This document shows, one piece after another, positions 51,183-60,256 of a stretch of DNA of 64,000 nucleotides. The notes under the pieces were generated by a model, which saw only the letters and a program-made list of their open reading frames with translations, did no database searches and was not told the origin of the DNA. The stretch's first letter is position 1; every line of letters starts with the position of its first letter. Made by a program: the position numbers and the translations under genes. Source of the DNA: Sphingomonas sp. JC676 (GTDB lineage: Bacteria > Pseudomonadota > Alphaproteobacteria > Sphingomonadales > Sphingomonadaceae); the NCBI RefSeq assembly GCF_014489075.1, contig NZ_JACTGR010000002.1:620001-684000 (forward strand), read 5' to 3'.

Positions 51183-52681
51183 TGCAGCAGTCTTGCTTCG
51201 CGCCAGGCCGGTTCGGCCGTCGCTGCAGGCTTCGGAGCGCCGACGATCCGGCCCAAGGCGTCCCCGATCTCCGGATGTAGGAACTGGAAGCCGTGGAACA
51301 CGGCCTTGACCGGAAGCGCGCGCTGGCCCGCCAGGAACAGTTCACGGGCGAAATCACCGAGCAGCCAGCGCAGCGGCGCGGCCGGCAGCGGGATCAGTGC
51401 GGGGCGATGCAGCGCCTTGCCCAGCGCCTGCGCGAACGCGCGATTGCGCACCGGATTCGGCGCGACGGCGTTCACTGCGCCCCCCAGGCTCTCGTCTTCG
51501 ATCGCGAATGCGATCAGCCGCACAAGATCGTCGCGATGAATCCAGCTCATCCATTGCCGTCCGCTGCCAATCGGCCCGCCCATTCCCATTTCGAACGGAA
51601 AGAGCAGGTTGCCGAGCAGCCCGCCCTCGCTCGCCAGCACCATGCCAATTCGCAGTCGCACCACGCGCATGCCGCGCGCGACGCATGCTTCAGCGGCATC
51701 CTCGGCGGCGCGGCACGCATCGGCGCTGAAGCAGGTGCCGGCTGCCCCGCCCTCGTCGAGCACCGCTTCGCCGGTGTCGCCATAGAAGCCGACTGCGGAC
51801 GCGGCCACGAGAACTTCAGGCGCGCATTGTAGCCGTCCGACCAGCGCATCGAGCGCCGCTGCCATGCGTACCCGGCTGCCCTTGATCTCCGCGCGGCGGC
51901 GGCCCGTCCACAAGCCGCCGGCGACGCTCTCCCCCGCCAAATTGACGATCGCGTGGATCCGCTCAGCCGCATGTATCTGGACAAGGTCGGTGACGACGCG
52001 CACCGGCGCGGGCAGTTCCAGCGCGCGCTTGCGATCGCGCGTCAGGACCGTCACCGAATGCCCAGCTCCGGCCAGCGCTGCGACCAGCCGGCGCCCGACA
52101 AAGCCGGTGCCACCGGTAACCAGGATGTTGCGCCGGCGCGCGGAGCTTCCCAGCAGCGGCGCGGCATCGGTCTCGACGATTCGTCGTATCCGCGCCGCCG
52201 CCGCCATGTCGCGCAAGCCGAAGAGCACGACACCCGCCGCGGCGGCTGCGAAAATCACCGACAGCCAGCCGTTCCACACCAGCGGCAGCGCATCCGCGCG
52301 CGCCGCCCGGCTCCAAAGATCGGGCACCAGCAGCGCCAGGACCACACCGTAATTGAGCGTCAGTAGCGTGTGGGTCACGCGCTCGCTCGCCGGCAGCAGC
52401 CGGGTGCGATCTTCCTCGACGAAATCCCACAGGGTGATTCCCGCTTCCGTCAGCAGCAGCGCGAGTAGCGCCGTCGCCCACCCGCCCGTCGGCGCGCTCC
52501 AGCCGAGCGCCAGAAAGACGACCGCGTAAATTAGGTTGCGCACGCCGTGCAGCTTGAGCTCAAGCGCCGCCCTGGGCTTCCACGCGAGGCGTTGGGTCAG
52601 CTCGTGGTGATAGAGCGTGTCGAAGCCGCCCATAGCGATTTGGGCGAGCAGCAGCGGCCACAGAGGAAAATCGAGCATCAC
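51179..52681 (-). CDS. TIGR01777-type SDR epimerase fused to a membrane domain
   Basis: This protein of 500 residues has an N-terminal membrane part with four helices (DoxX-like, about residues 1-165) and a C-terminal NAD(P)-dependent SDR: RNILVTGGTGFVGRRLVAAL, the VNLAGESVAGGLWTGRRR motif of the YfcH/TIGR01777 family, SAVGFYGDTGEAVLDE and WMSWIHRDDLVRLI. The substrate is unknown. It is in one operon with the DUF4166 protein upstream and the small membrane protein downstream, each overlapping by four bases. Confidence 0.82.
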   Translation of the reverse strand: MMLDFPLWPLLLAQIAMGGFDTLYHHELTQRLAWKPRAALELKLHGVRNLIYAVVFLALGWSAPTGGWATALLALLLTEAGITLWDFVEEDRTRLLPASERVTHTLLTLNYGVVLALLVPDLWSRAARADALPLVWNGWLSVIFAAAAAGVVLFGLRDMAAAARIRRIVETDAAPLLGSSARRRNILVTGGTGFVGRRLVAALAGAGHSVTVLTRDRKRALELPAPVRVVTDLVQIHAAERIHAIVNLAGESVAGGLWTGRRRAEIKGSRVRMAAALDALVGRLQCAPEVLVAASAVGFYGDTGEAVLDEGGAAGTCFSADACRAAEDAAEACVARGMRVVRLRIGMVLASEGGLLGNLLFPFEMGMGGPIGSGRQWMSWIHRDDLVRLIAFAIEDESLGGAVNAVAPNPVRNRAFAQALGKALHRPALIPLPAAPLRWLLGDFARELFLAGQRALPVKAVFHGFQFLHPEIGDALGRIVGAPKPAATAEPAWREARLLH

Positions 52682-53370
52682 CGATCTCCGGGTTCGCAGT
52701 CGGCGAAGATCGCCGTCTGATGGATGAGTTCGCCCAGCAGCGGATGGGCGAGGTCGAGCGTGAAGGCGAAACGGCCGGCGCCCAGATCGGTGTGTGCGAT
52801 GACGAGGTGGCCCAGCATCGCTTCGGGAATGCGCAGCCGCAGCCAGCCGAACTTCAGGAAATAATGATCGCTGACGAACAGCAATGTGCCTGCCTGTTCG
52901 TCGAGCCGCAGCGCAATTCCCACGCCCAGCCCCAGATATTCCTCAAGCCCCGTCGGGCCGGCGAAGCGCTTGGCGCTGTGGATAACCTGTGGAAAACCTT
53001 GGCGTCGGCCATATTGGCGAGTCCAATATTGGCTTTCGCCGTCCGCGTCGGCGGTCACGCTCACGCTGGCGGAGACGCCGGTGTCAGCGCTGATCGGCAG
53101 CGGCCCTCCGATCAGGCGTGCGGCCTGGGCGAGCAGCCAGCCTGCCCGGCTCATCCGGCATTCGGCGACTTCGCCGATATAGTTGACGCATGCCCCCGCT
53201 GCGATCCTGCGCAGGAAGCGGCTGCGGGTGGCGGGCGGCAGGAACAGCCAGCGGTCTTTCAACAGGCGCGCGAAAGGGCTTTCGCCGTCGTCATGGACAC
53301 GCGCCGCAGCGCGACGCCACGCCGCATACTGGGCCAGTTCGCCCGCTCTCGATCCGACTGTCATCCCCAT
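52678..53370 (-). CDS. DUF4166-like protein
   Basis: This soluble protein of 230 residues contains the pattern LLKDRWLFLPPATRSRFLRR, VSVSVTADADGESQYWTRQYG and LGLGVGIALRLDEQAGTLLF, resembling DUF4166 proteins, which often lie beside SDR epimerases of the same type. It starts at ATG 53370 with AAAGGA upstream. Its promoter holds a GbsR-type operator, so it is the first gene of the regulated operon. Confidence 0.68.
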   Translation of the reverse strand: MGMTVGSRAGELAQYAAWRRAAARVHDDGESPFARLLKDRWLFLPPATRSRFLRRIAAGACVNYIGEVAECRMSRAGWLLAQAARLIGGPLPISADTGVSASVSVTADADGESQYWTRQYGRRQGFPQVIHSAKRFAGPTGLEEYLGLGVGIALRLDEQAGTLLFVSDHYFLKFGWLRLRIPEAMLGHLVIAHTDLGAGRFAFTLDLAHPLLGELIHQTAIFADCEPGDR

Positions 53371-53380
53371 TGTCAGTCCT

Positions 53381-53398
53381 TTCTGTAAAAACGGAAAT
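53381..53398. promoter_or_regulatory. GbsR-type operator, copy 2 (operon promoter)
   Basis: TTTCTGT, 4 nt, ACGGAAA: arms complementary in 6 of 7 positions. It has the same 7-4-7 layout as the perfect site at 53990 and lies 10 bp before the DUF4166 gene. Confidence 0.55.
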
Positions 53399-53432
53399 AT
53401 TCGAGCGCAGCAATGCCGAGCCATCATCCGGC

Positions 53433-53999
53433 TCAACCCTCCTTGGTTTTCCCCTTGGGAAGGAACGCGAGCACGCGCTTTCCCATCTTGATCAGCAGCA
53501 TCAGCCGGCTCGGCGGGATCGCGATCATCTGCTGGTACCAGTCGTCGATCGTCGCCACGAAATCATGCATCCCCTCGATCCGCTCGCGCGCGGTCTTCGA
53601 GATGCGCGTGTCAGCCTTCGCTTCCTCGGTGCAGATCCTGAGCGCCGCCACGGCGGGATCGATCTCGCGTTCCTTGCGCCCCTCGGCGATGCGCGTGAGC
53701 ATCCGCATCAGATCGACCTCGGCCTCATAATGGTCGCGCCGGTCGCCCATTACCGGCACCCGGCGAATCAGCTTCCACCCCAGCAGTTCCTTGAGGCTGT
53801 TCGACGTGTTGCTCCGCGCGACGCGCAGCGTGTCGCTGATCTCCTCGGCATTGAGCGGCCGGTCGCTCAGATAGAGCAGCGCATGGATCTGCGCGACCGA
53901 GCGGTTTACGCCCCATTGTCCGCCCATCTCGCCCCAGTGCAGCACGAACTGCTGGACGGCGGTTGGGAGCATCGTGTTGTTGTCAGCTATTTCTGTCAT
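53433..53999 (-). CDS. GbsR/MarR-family repressor
   Basis: This regulator of 188 residues has a winged helix of the GbsR group: QFVLHWGEMGGQWGVNRSVA, AEEISDTLRVARSNTSNSLK and RRVPVMGDRRDHYEAEVDLM (wing). The C-terminus is helical for dimerisation. Its ATG lies in the spacer of a perfect 8-4-8 palindrome, so it represses itself, and it probably controls the operon 53370-50784 through a second copy of the palindrome. The family often senses choline or osmotic signals, but the effector here is unknown. Confidence 0.82.
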   Translation of the reverse strand: MTEIADNNTMLPTAVQQFVLHWGEMGGQWGVNRSVAQIHALLYLSDRPLNAEEISDTLRVARSNTSNSLKELLGWKLIRRVPVMGDRRDHYEAEVDLMRMLTRIAEGRKEREIDPAVAALRICTEEAKADTRISKTARERIEGMHDFVATIDDWYQQMIAIPPSRLMLLIKMGKRVLAFLPKGKTKEG

Positions 54000-54008
54000 T
54001 ACAGAAAT
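53989..54008. promoter_or_regulatory. GbsR-type operator, copy 1 (autoregulatory)
   Basis: ATTTCTGT, CATT, ACAGAAAT: perfect 8-bp arms with a 4-nt spacer. The spacer holds the first three bases of the repressor gene (CAT, minus strand). Confidence 0.7.
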
Positions 54009-54253
54009 GTACGTTATTCCTGTTTGGCAGTCAATATGATGTTTGCGCTATCATCCGTCTGGTTTGCTGAACGCCCCGCCGTGCCAATTTTCGTTACGAA
54101 TTGGAAACAAGCGGCCTCCTCCGCTGCACCGCGAGAAAAAGACAGTTTTGCTACGGCCCCCCCGACCATTCGGACAGTGTTCCGCACTTCGCGTCCGGCA
54201 TATAGGCCCGTCGCAAGCAGGCCGCGAAGGCGGAACCTGAGCGGGAACAGTTA

Positions 54254-55960
54254 GTGAAAAGCGTATCAAAATGGGCCGTGCTGTGCGCGGTCGGCGGAGC
54301 AAGCCTCTTGTCCGCCTATGCCATGGTAGGCAGCGGCCAGACATATCAAGGTGTGGTGAAGATCGTGGCGCCAGGCACGGCCTCGGCGACTTCGCCCACA
54401 CCGCCGGGCGGCCCGCAGGTCGCCTCGGACGCAGTGCGGCTGGCGAAACAGGCTAGCTTCGGTCCGACGCCGGCCCTGGTCACCCGGATCCAGTCCCTCG
54501 GCGTCAACGGGTGGCTCAACGAGCAGTTCGCCACCACCGGCAGCACCTATGCCGATATGGCCGCGAGCGACGTGCGCATGGACTTCTGCGTCCCCACGGA
54601 CCTCACTTGCTACCGGCAACACTTCTCGCGCCTGCCGGTGGCTATGCGCTTCTATGCCGATGCGATCTCCGCGCCCGACCAGTTGCGCCAGCGCGTCGCC
54701 TTTGCGCTGGGGCAGATGATCGTCGCCTCCGAACAGGAGGTCACCTCGACCGCCGGTATCGCGACGTTCAACCAGATCTTCCTCACGAACGCTTTCGGCA
54801 ACTATCGCAATATCCTGAAGGCCGTCTCGCTCAGCGGCTATATGGGCGACTATCTCGACATGGCGGACAGCGACAAGGTCGCCCCGAACGAGAACTATGC
54901 ACGCGAATTCCTCCAGCTCTTCTCGATGGGGCCCGATCAGCTCACCATAGACGGCAGAGCCCGGCTCGACGCGTCCGGCACTCGCATTCCCAACTACACT
55001 TCGGACGATATTCGTGGCGTTGCCCGCGCGCTAACGGGCTGGACCCACCCCCGGCTCGCCGGCTCGCCGGCCAATGACGGCAAGGCGCGCGACTATTCGA
55101 AGCCGATGATCCCGGTCCCGAGCCGGTACGATTCCACCGCCAAGACCTTCCTGGGCGTCACCGTGCCTGCCGGCGCAGCGCAGCAAGCCAGCGTCGATGC
55201 CGTGGTCGACGCGGCGTTCAACAACGCCTCGACCGGCCCCTTCGTCGCGCGACATCTCATCGTCCATCTGGTGACGGCCAATCCCACCTCGGCCTATGTC
55301 GGCCGCGTCGCCGCGGTGTTCAACAACAATGGCAGCGGCGTGCGCGGCGATCTGAAGGCGGTGGTCCGCGCGATCCTGACCGATACCGAGGCGCGCACAG
55401 CGCCGGGCGCCAATAGCGGCAAGGTCAAGGAGCCGGTCCTGGTGATGACGAGCTTGGCCCGCGCGATCGGCATCGCGACCGATGGCTATGTCTTTGCCAC
55501 GCGCGACAGTGCGCTGGGCCAGCCCGTGATGCGCGCGCCTTCGGTATTCAATTTCTACCCTGACGATTTTCCGTTGGCCGGCAGCGCCACGCTCAAGAGC
55601 CCGGCGTCGAAGCTCATGACCGCGGCCGGCGTGCTGCGTTTGCATAATTTCGTCTACGACTGGACGATCCAAGGCGACGCTTCACGGGCGGAATATGCGA
55701 TCCTGTCGGGCATGCCGCGTTCGTCTGGCACCCAGCCTTTATGGTCCGGTTGGGAAGCGTTCGGCACCAATATCGATGGCATGGTCGACCGGGTCAACAC
55801 GCTGCTCTTCGCCAACACGCTGACCAGCACGCACAAGGCCGCGCTCAAGGCCGCGGCGATGGCCGTGACCAATCCGGATCCGCGCACCCAGGCTCGCAAG
55901 CGCGCCCAGATGATACTCTATGTCGCCGCGACCAGTCCGCTCTTCCTGGTCGATCGGTAA
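54254..55960 (+). CDS. DUF1800-family protein
   Basis: This exported protein of 568 residues starts at GTG 54254 with a signal peptide (WAVLCAVGGASLLSAYAM). DUF1800 marks are RLAKQASFGPTPALVTRIQS, RQRVAFALGQMIVASEQE, NENYAREFLQLFSMG and FVARHLIVHLVTANP. Its partner DUF1501 gene follows by 10 bp. The pair is common in many bacteria; a role in cell-envelope metabolism is suggested but unknown. Confidence 0.86.
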   Translation: MKSVSKWAVLCAVGGASLLSAYAMVGSGQTYQGVVKIVAPGTASATSPTPPGGPQVASDAVRLAKQASFGPTPALVTRIQSLGVNGWLNEQFATTGSTYADMAASDVRMDFCVPTDLTCYRQHFSRLPVAMRFYADAISAPDQLRQRVAFALGQMIVASEQEVTSTAGIATFNQIFLTNAFGNYRNILKAVSLSGYMGDYLDMADSDKVAPNENYAREFLQLFSMGPDQLTIDGRARLDASGTRIPNYTSDDIRGVARALTGWTHPRLAGSPANDGKARDYSKPMIPVPSRYDSTAKTFLGVTVPAGAAQQASVDAVVDAAFNNASTGPFVARHLIVHLVTANPTSAYVGRVAAVFNNNGSGVRGDLKAVVRAILTDTEARTAPGANSGKVKEPVLVMTSLARAIGIATDGYVFATRDSALGQPVMRAPSVFNFYPDDFPLAGSATLKSPASKLMTAAGVLRLHNFVYDWTIQGDASRAEYAILSGMPRSSGTQPLWSGWEAFGTNIDGMVDRVNTLLFANTLTSTHKAALKAAAMAVTNPDPRTQARKRAQMILYVAATSPLFLVDR

Positions 55961-55970
55961 GGGAACTAAG

Positions 55971-57338
55971 ATGACCCTCTCCCGTCGCGATTTCGTTCGC
56001 TTCACCGCCGGCACCGGCGCGCTCGCCGCCCTTGGCCAGTTGGGCCGCACCTCTGCCATGGCGGCGCCCGTCGGCACCTATCGGGCAATGGTTGGTGTGT
56101 TCCTGCTCGGCGGCAATGACGGCTGGAACATGGTGATTCCCACCGACGCCCGCCACGCCGCCTATCTCGCCTCGCGCAGTCAGGTCGGGATTCCCGCAAG
56201 CGCGCTTAAGCCGCTTACCAACTCGACCTACGCCCTCCATCCCGCGATGGCGGCACTCCGTCCGCTATGGGACGAAGGCTCGCTGGCGCTGGTGCTCAAC
56301 ACCGGCACACTGTTCGCGCCGCTTACCAAGGCGACATACAACGCACGTCCCGACCTGCGGCCGAGCAACCTGATGAGCCACCCCGACGAGCAGGGGCATT
56401 GGCAGGGAATGCGCGCGCGCGAAGGAAGCAGTGACGGCTTCATGGGGCGCATTGCCGATCGCATGGCCGCCACGCCGACGCCGTCGCTGATATCGCTGGC
56501 CGGCTCCACCCTGGCGATATTGGGCAGGCAGAGCGCTTCGCTCGCCATTCCATCGACCGGCACGATGATCCGGTCGGGCGTCAATCCTGCAATGACCGCC
56601 AGGAACAACGCGATCAACGCCCTTGCCGACGGTGCCGCCTATGGCACGATCACCGACGCGACCGGCCGCAGCATCAGCACGAGCTACACCCAGGCCAACA
56701 CCGCAAATGCCATCCTCTCCGCTGCCAGTTCGGTCGAGAACTATTTCCTCGATCCGGTCACCAAGGCGCCGTTGACCAGCGACATTGCGCGCCAGCTCAT
56801 CCGGGTCGCCCGCATGATCGAAGCCCGCGGTTCGCTGGGCCATGCGCGCCAGACCTTCTTTGTCGCTCAAGGAGGGTATGACACGCATTCCCATCAGGTC
56901 GTGCTGGGAAATGCCGCCACTGGCGTCCATGCCGATTTGCTCGGCGATCTCGCCGTTGCTCTCGCCTGCTTCCACCGCGCGATGCAGGCAATGGGCATGG
57001 CGCAGAACGTGACGGCCTTCACGATGAGCGATTTCGGGCGCAGCTATCGTAGCAATGCCCAGGCCGGCACCGATCACGCATGGGGCAACAATCACCTGGT
57101 CGTCGGCGGCAATGTGAAGCCCGGCGGAATCTTCGGCGCCTATCCCGATCCGACACTGGGCGGCGCCAACGACATCGACGTCAGCGGGCGCTTCATCCCC
57201 ACCATCGCGCAGGAGGAATATGTCGGCGCGATTGCGCGCTGGCACGGCGTCGCCGCCGCCGACATGCCCTATGTCTTCCCCAACTGGACGACATGGAGCA
57301 CCGCTGGCCGCGGCCCCCTGGGGTTGTTCCGCGTTTAA
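55971..57338 (+). CDS. DUF1501-family protein
   Basis: This protein of 455 residues has a twin-arginine signal (SRRDFVRFTAGTGALAALGQ) and the sulfatase-like DUF1501 core: FLLGGNDGWNMVIPTDARHA, MSHPDEQGHWQGM, YDTHSHQVVLGNAATGVHAD, TMSDFGRSYRSNAQAGTDHA. The histidines and aspartates suggest metal binding like alkaline-phosphatase-fold enzymes. It follows its DUF1800 partner and would be folded before export to the periplasm. Confidence 0.88.
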   Translation: MTLSRRDFVRFTAGTGALAALGQLGRTSAMAAPVGTYRAMVGVFLLGGNDGWNMVIPTDARHAAYLASRSQVGIPASALKPLTNSTYALHPAMAALRPLWDEGSLALVLNTGTLFAPLTKATYNARPDLRPSNLMSHPDEQGHWQGMRAREGSSDGFMGRIADRMAATPTPSLISLAGSTLAILGRQSASLAIPSTGTMIRSGVNPAMTARNNAINALADGAAYGTITDATGRSISTSYTQANTANAILSAASSVENYFLDPVTKAPLTSDIARQLIRVARMIEARGSLGHARQTFFVAQGGYDTHSHQVVLGNAATGVHADLLGDLAVALACFHRAMQAMGMAQNVTAFTMSDFGRSYRSNAQAGTDHAWGNNHLVVGGNVKPGGIFGAYPDPTLGGANDIDVSGRFIPTIAQEEYVGAIARWHGVAAADMPYVFPNWTTWSTAGRGPLGLFRV

Positions 57339-57407
57339 CCCTCCGGCAGGCTTGCCCTTGTGCCACGCTCCGTGCGACTCGGGTGCGGACGAAACAAGGG
57401 GGCATTC

Positions 57408-57791
57408 GTGGCCAATCTGTACCGCATCACCCCGTTCATGCACGTGCCGGACATCGACGCGGCGATCAGCTTCTTCACCGAGATACTCGGCTTCACCTGC
57501 CGCTTCCGCCAGGGCACCTATGCCTATGTCCAGCGCGAGGTCGCGGCATTCCGGTTGCTCCAGAACGCCGGCGACGACGGCGCGCCGCCGGGCAACCGCC
57601 GCTTCTGCTATTATATCGACGTCGAGGATGTCGACGCGATCCACGAGGAGCTCAAGCCCAAGATCCCGCTGCTCAACGACGGCGACGTCTATGGCCCGGT
57701 CGACCAGATCTATGGCCAGCGCGAGCTGCTGGTGATGGCGCCCGACGGCAACATCATCGCCTTCGGCCAGGACATGACGGTCAAGCGCTAG
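57408..57791 (+). CDS. Glyoxalase/VOC-family protein
   Basis: This protein of 127 residues has the VOC fold: RITPFMHVPDIDAAISFFTE (first strand-helix), QREVAAFRLLQNAGDDGAPP and YGQRELLVMAPDGNIIAFGQ (C-terminal metal ligands region). The likely function is a glyoxalase or bleomycin-resistance-type binding protein. It starts at GTG 57408 after an AAGGGGG site. Confidence 0.8.
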   Translation: MANLYRITPFMHVPDIDAAISFFTEILGFTCRFRQGTYAYVQREVAAFRLLQNAGDDGAPPGNRRFCYYIDVEDVDAIHEELKPKIPLLNDGDVYGPVDQIYGQRELLVMAPDGNIIAFGQDMTVKR

Positions 57792-57877
57792 CGCCGGTGA
57801 GCGGTAGCCGGATACCCTAAAGTCACAAAGGTCGCAGGCTCTTCGCGCACCCACGCGTGAGCCGGACCCACGCGAAG

Positions 57878-57899
57878 TTGACACGGTTGACACCTGCTA
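57878..57899 (+). repeat. TGTCAAC-type intergenic element, copy 2
   Basis: It reads AGTTGACA, CG, GTTGACACCTGC on the plus strand, differing in two bases from the 47254 copy. It sits between the glyoxalase gene and the end of the histidine kinase gene. Confidence 0.45.
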
Positions 57900-58026
57900 T
57901 GTCGAAAAACCTGGTGGTGCGATCGGAGACGACCGCAGCGATCCGACGATGAGATAGAGCCACGATAGATTCGCAGGCCAAATCCTACATTGCCGGCGGT
58001 TTTGCAGAGGCGGATTGGGATGACCG

Positions 58027-59634
58027 CTAACGACCCAGTAGCGGCTTCGGCAGTGGCAAAGAAAAAGCCAGGCAGGCTCCAGCCTCGCTCGTGCTCTCCA
58101 GCCAGATTCGCCCTCCGTCGTGCGATTCGATGATATGGCGGCATATCGACAGGCCAATTCCCATCCCGCCGTGCTTCGAGGAAGGGGTCCATTCGAAAAG
58201 AGCTTCAACCTTGTCGAGAGGGATCCCGGGGCCATTGTCGAAGACCGAGACGACGACGTCTTGTCCCCTCACCGTCGCAGACACGATCACCCGGCCGCCT
58301 TCGCGCCCGGCAACAGCCTCGCAGGCATTTCGCGCCAAATTCACAATGACCTGCTCGATCTGGACTCGATCGCCTCCGAGCTTCAGCTTGCTGCTGCCCC
58401 GGTATTCGATGGGCGCGCCGCTATAGACCCCGGCTCGCACCAGTTGGAGTGATTCACGGATGGCGCTCTTCACGTCGAACATCTCGTAGTGCGACTGTCG
58501 GCGTTCGGTCATGTCCCGAAGACGGCGGAGTATCTCTCCGGCACGCTTCACACCGTCGACAATTCCCTTGATCGCAGAAGGCAGCGCCGGGTCCGCGCCC
58601 GGCAGCGCTTTCGCTAGATTGCCACAAACGTCCGCGTAGTTCGAAATGATAGTCAGGGGCTGATTCAATTCATGGGCGATGGTCGCAGCCATCGTGCTCA
58701 TGGCACCGGCCAGGGAGATTTCGGTGAGCTCCGCCTGGAGAAGTCGGACTTGGTCGGCCGCTTGGATCTGCTCGGTTGCGTCGTGTCCCTCGCAAAACAC
58801 GCCTGTGATGATACCGGACCCGTCGCGCACCGCCTGGAAGATGAAGTCGAGAAAGCGGACGCCGTCTTGCCCCTGGCTTCCAGGCCGAAGGCACACGGGC
58901 ATGTTGCTGCCGGTGAAGGATTGTCCGGTTCGATAGACCTCGTCCAGCAGTACCAGAAACCCCTGTTCGGGAAACTCCGGGACTGCCTCCGCGACCCCGA
59001 TACCCAGCAGGTGACGATGCCCGACAAGTCGGTGGAATGAGTCGTTGGCGAACGTGAAGAGGTGATCTGGCCCCTCCATCGTGACGATGAAGTCCGGCGT
59101 GTGCTGGTAGAGGGAGTGCAGCGCGCTTCGTTCCTCGCGCATTCGCTTTTCATGGACGCTCAGATCGACGAAGGAGATGCAGTGCTGGACGACCTTGCCG
59201 CTCCGGTCATGCACCGGGTTGATCCGGATCGCGAGCAGGAGAATGCGTTCGTCGCGCCGGTGGCACTTCACTTCGATGGTCTCGACTGCCTCCGCTTCAA
59301 ACTGCGAAGCAATACGCTCGAGCGATTCCGGATCAGCCACGTGCGACATGAGAAACCCGAACGACTGCCCGACGGCCTCTGCAAACGAATAGCCGGTGAG
59401 CTTCAGGAAGCTGTCATTGGCGAATATGATCGGGTTGCCGCCTTCCAGCGCGTTGGTGAAGACCATCGCCATGCGCGTGGCCTCGGTCGCGACGACAAAG
59501 GGTCCCAGCGCGCGCCGGAACCGGTCTACTTCGCGCTCCGCAATGCGCTGATCGCCGCTGGCGCGATCGATGCCCGGTGCCCTCGACACGAACGGAGCGT
59601 CACCGGCAAAAGGAGGTGCTGAGTGGATCGTCAT
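58027..59634 (-). CDS. PAS/PAS sensor histidine kinase, LOV-derived without photoactive Cys
   Basis: This soluble kinase of 535 residues has a LOV-like PAS at residues about 45-165 (PIIFANDSFLKLTGYSFAEA), a second PAS (about 175-300) and a HisKA/HATPase_c module. The H-box is ATIAHELNQPLTII with His near 321, followed by NLARNACEAVAG (N box) and FDNGPGIPLDKVEALFE and GGMGIGLSICRHIIESHDGG (G boxes). The LOV signature GRNCRFLQ is GQSFGFLM here, with Phe92 in place of the flavin-binding Cys. No response regulator lies beside it. It probably senses a ligand or redox state rather than light. Confidence 0.82.
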   Translation of the reverse strand: MTIHSAPPFAGDAPFVSRAPGIDRASGDQRIAEREVDRFRRALGPFVVATEATRMAMVFTNALEGGNPIIFANDSFLKLTGYSFAEAVGQSFGFLMSHVADPESLERIASQFEAEAVETIEVKCHRRDERILLLAIRINPVHDRSGKVVQHCISFVDLSVHEKRMREERSALHSLYQHTPDFIVTMEGPDHLFTFANDSFHRLVGHRHLLGIGVAEAVPEFPEQGFLVLLDEVYRTGQSFTGSNMPVCLRPGSQGQDGVRFLDFIFQAVRDGSGIITGVFCEGHDATEQIQAADQVRLLQAELTEISLAGAMSTMAATIAHELNQPLTIISNYADVCGNLAKALPGADPALPSAIKGIVDGVKRAGEILRRLRDMTERRQSHYEMFDVKSAIRESLQLVRAGVYSGAPIEYRGSSKLKLGGDRVQIEQVIVNLARNACEAVAGREGGRVIVSATVRGQDVVVSVFDNGPGIPLDKVEALFEWTPSSKHGGMGIGLSICRHIIESHDGGRIWLESTSEAGACLAFSLPLPKPLLGR

Positions 59635-59833
59635 ACGATTCTCCGGCGGGCGAGAGCTGTGTATCTCCCAGTTGCCGAAGTGCCGTGACGTTTCGCCAAT
59701 GTATTATCGTGTCACATCAACGCATAAATAACAATATATTACGGTTAATAAGGCTTAATTCTTCGAATTCCCAGCGAAAATGCTGAATTAAATCGGCAAA
59801 ACTAATTCGATGATCACTACGTATTATTACGGT

Positions 59834-59857
59834 ATCTTTCGTAAAAATACGAAAGAT
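59834..59857. promoter_or_regulatory. Inverted repeat upstream of DUF6894 gene, first
   Basis: ATCTTTCGTA, AAAA, TACGAAAGAT: perfect 10-bp arms with a 4-nt spacer. It could be an operator or a hairpin; there is no following T-run. Confidence 0.45.
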
Positions 59858-59883
59858 TTACTAATAGCCGCCGTTACAGAGGT

Positions 59884-59909
59884 CATCATAACTAATTTAT
59901 GTTATGATG
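59884..59909. promoter_or_regulatory. Inverted repeat upstream of DUF6894 gene, second
   Basis: CATCATAAC, 8-nt spacer, GTTATGATG: perfect 9-bp arms, 107 bp before the DUF6894 ATG. It has the look of a dimeric regulator site. Confidence 0.45.
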
Positions 59910-60016
59910 CATCTGCGACTTTAGAGCTCGCGAGCCGTTCTGATTGCATTGCCGACTATCATTCGAGGCGTCTGCAACCGGGAGCACCAATGCTCTCGCC
60001 TTAGCGCTGGAGCGTC

Positions 60017-60256
60017 ATGGAACGCTATTTTTTCGACATCAAAGACGGTCACGACCTTCCCGACGAGCATGGATCGGAGTGGCCGGACATTTCTGCCGTG
60101 CGCATAGAGGCGGTTCGCTACGCGGCCGAGGTCCTGAAGGAAATGCCCGAGCGTTTCTGGAACGCCGAGGAGTGGACGATGACCGTTTCAGATCAACGAC
60201 GCAAAGCCATCTTCACGCTAAAGTTCTTTGCGGAAGCCGCTGTTAGCGCAGCCTAG
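60017..60256 (+). CDS. DUF6894-family small protein
   Basis: This cytoplasmic protein of 79 residues has the DUF6894 pattern RYFFDIKDGHDLPDEHGSEW followed by ARI-like VRIEAVRYAAEVLKEMPERF. The family is common in alphaproteobacteria and has no known role. It starts at ATG 60017 after GGAG. Confidence 0.78.
   Translation: MERYFFDIKDGHDLPDEHGSEWPDISAVRIEAVRYAAEVLKEMPERFWNAEEWTMTVSDQRRKAIFTLKFFAEAAVSAA

Larger units (their letters stand above)
59635..60016. other. AT-rich intergenic region with two inverted repeats
   Basis: No gene is seen in 382 bp. It is AT-rich compared with the surroundings and holds two strong inverted repeats at 59834-59857 and 59884-59909. It probably carries the promoters of the divergent kinase gene and the DUF6894 gene. 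Confidence 0.6.
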
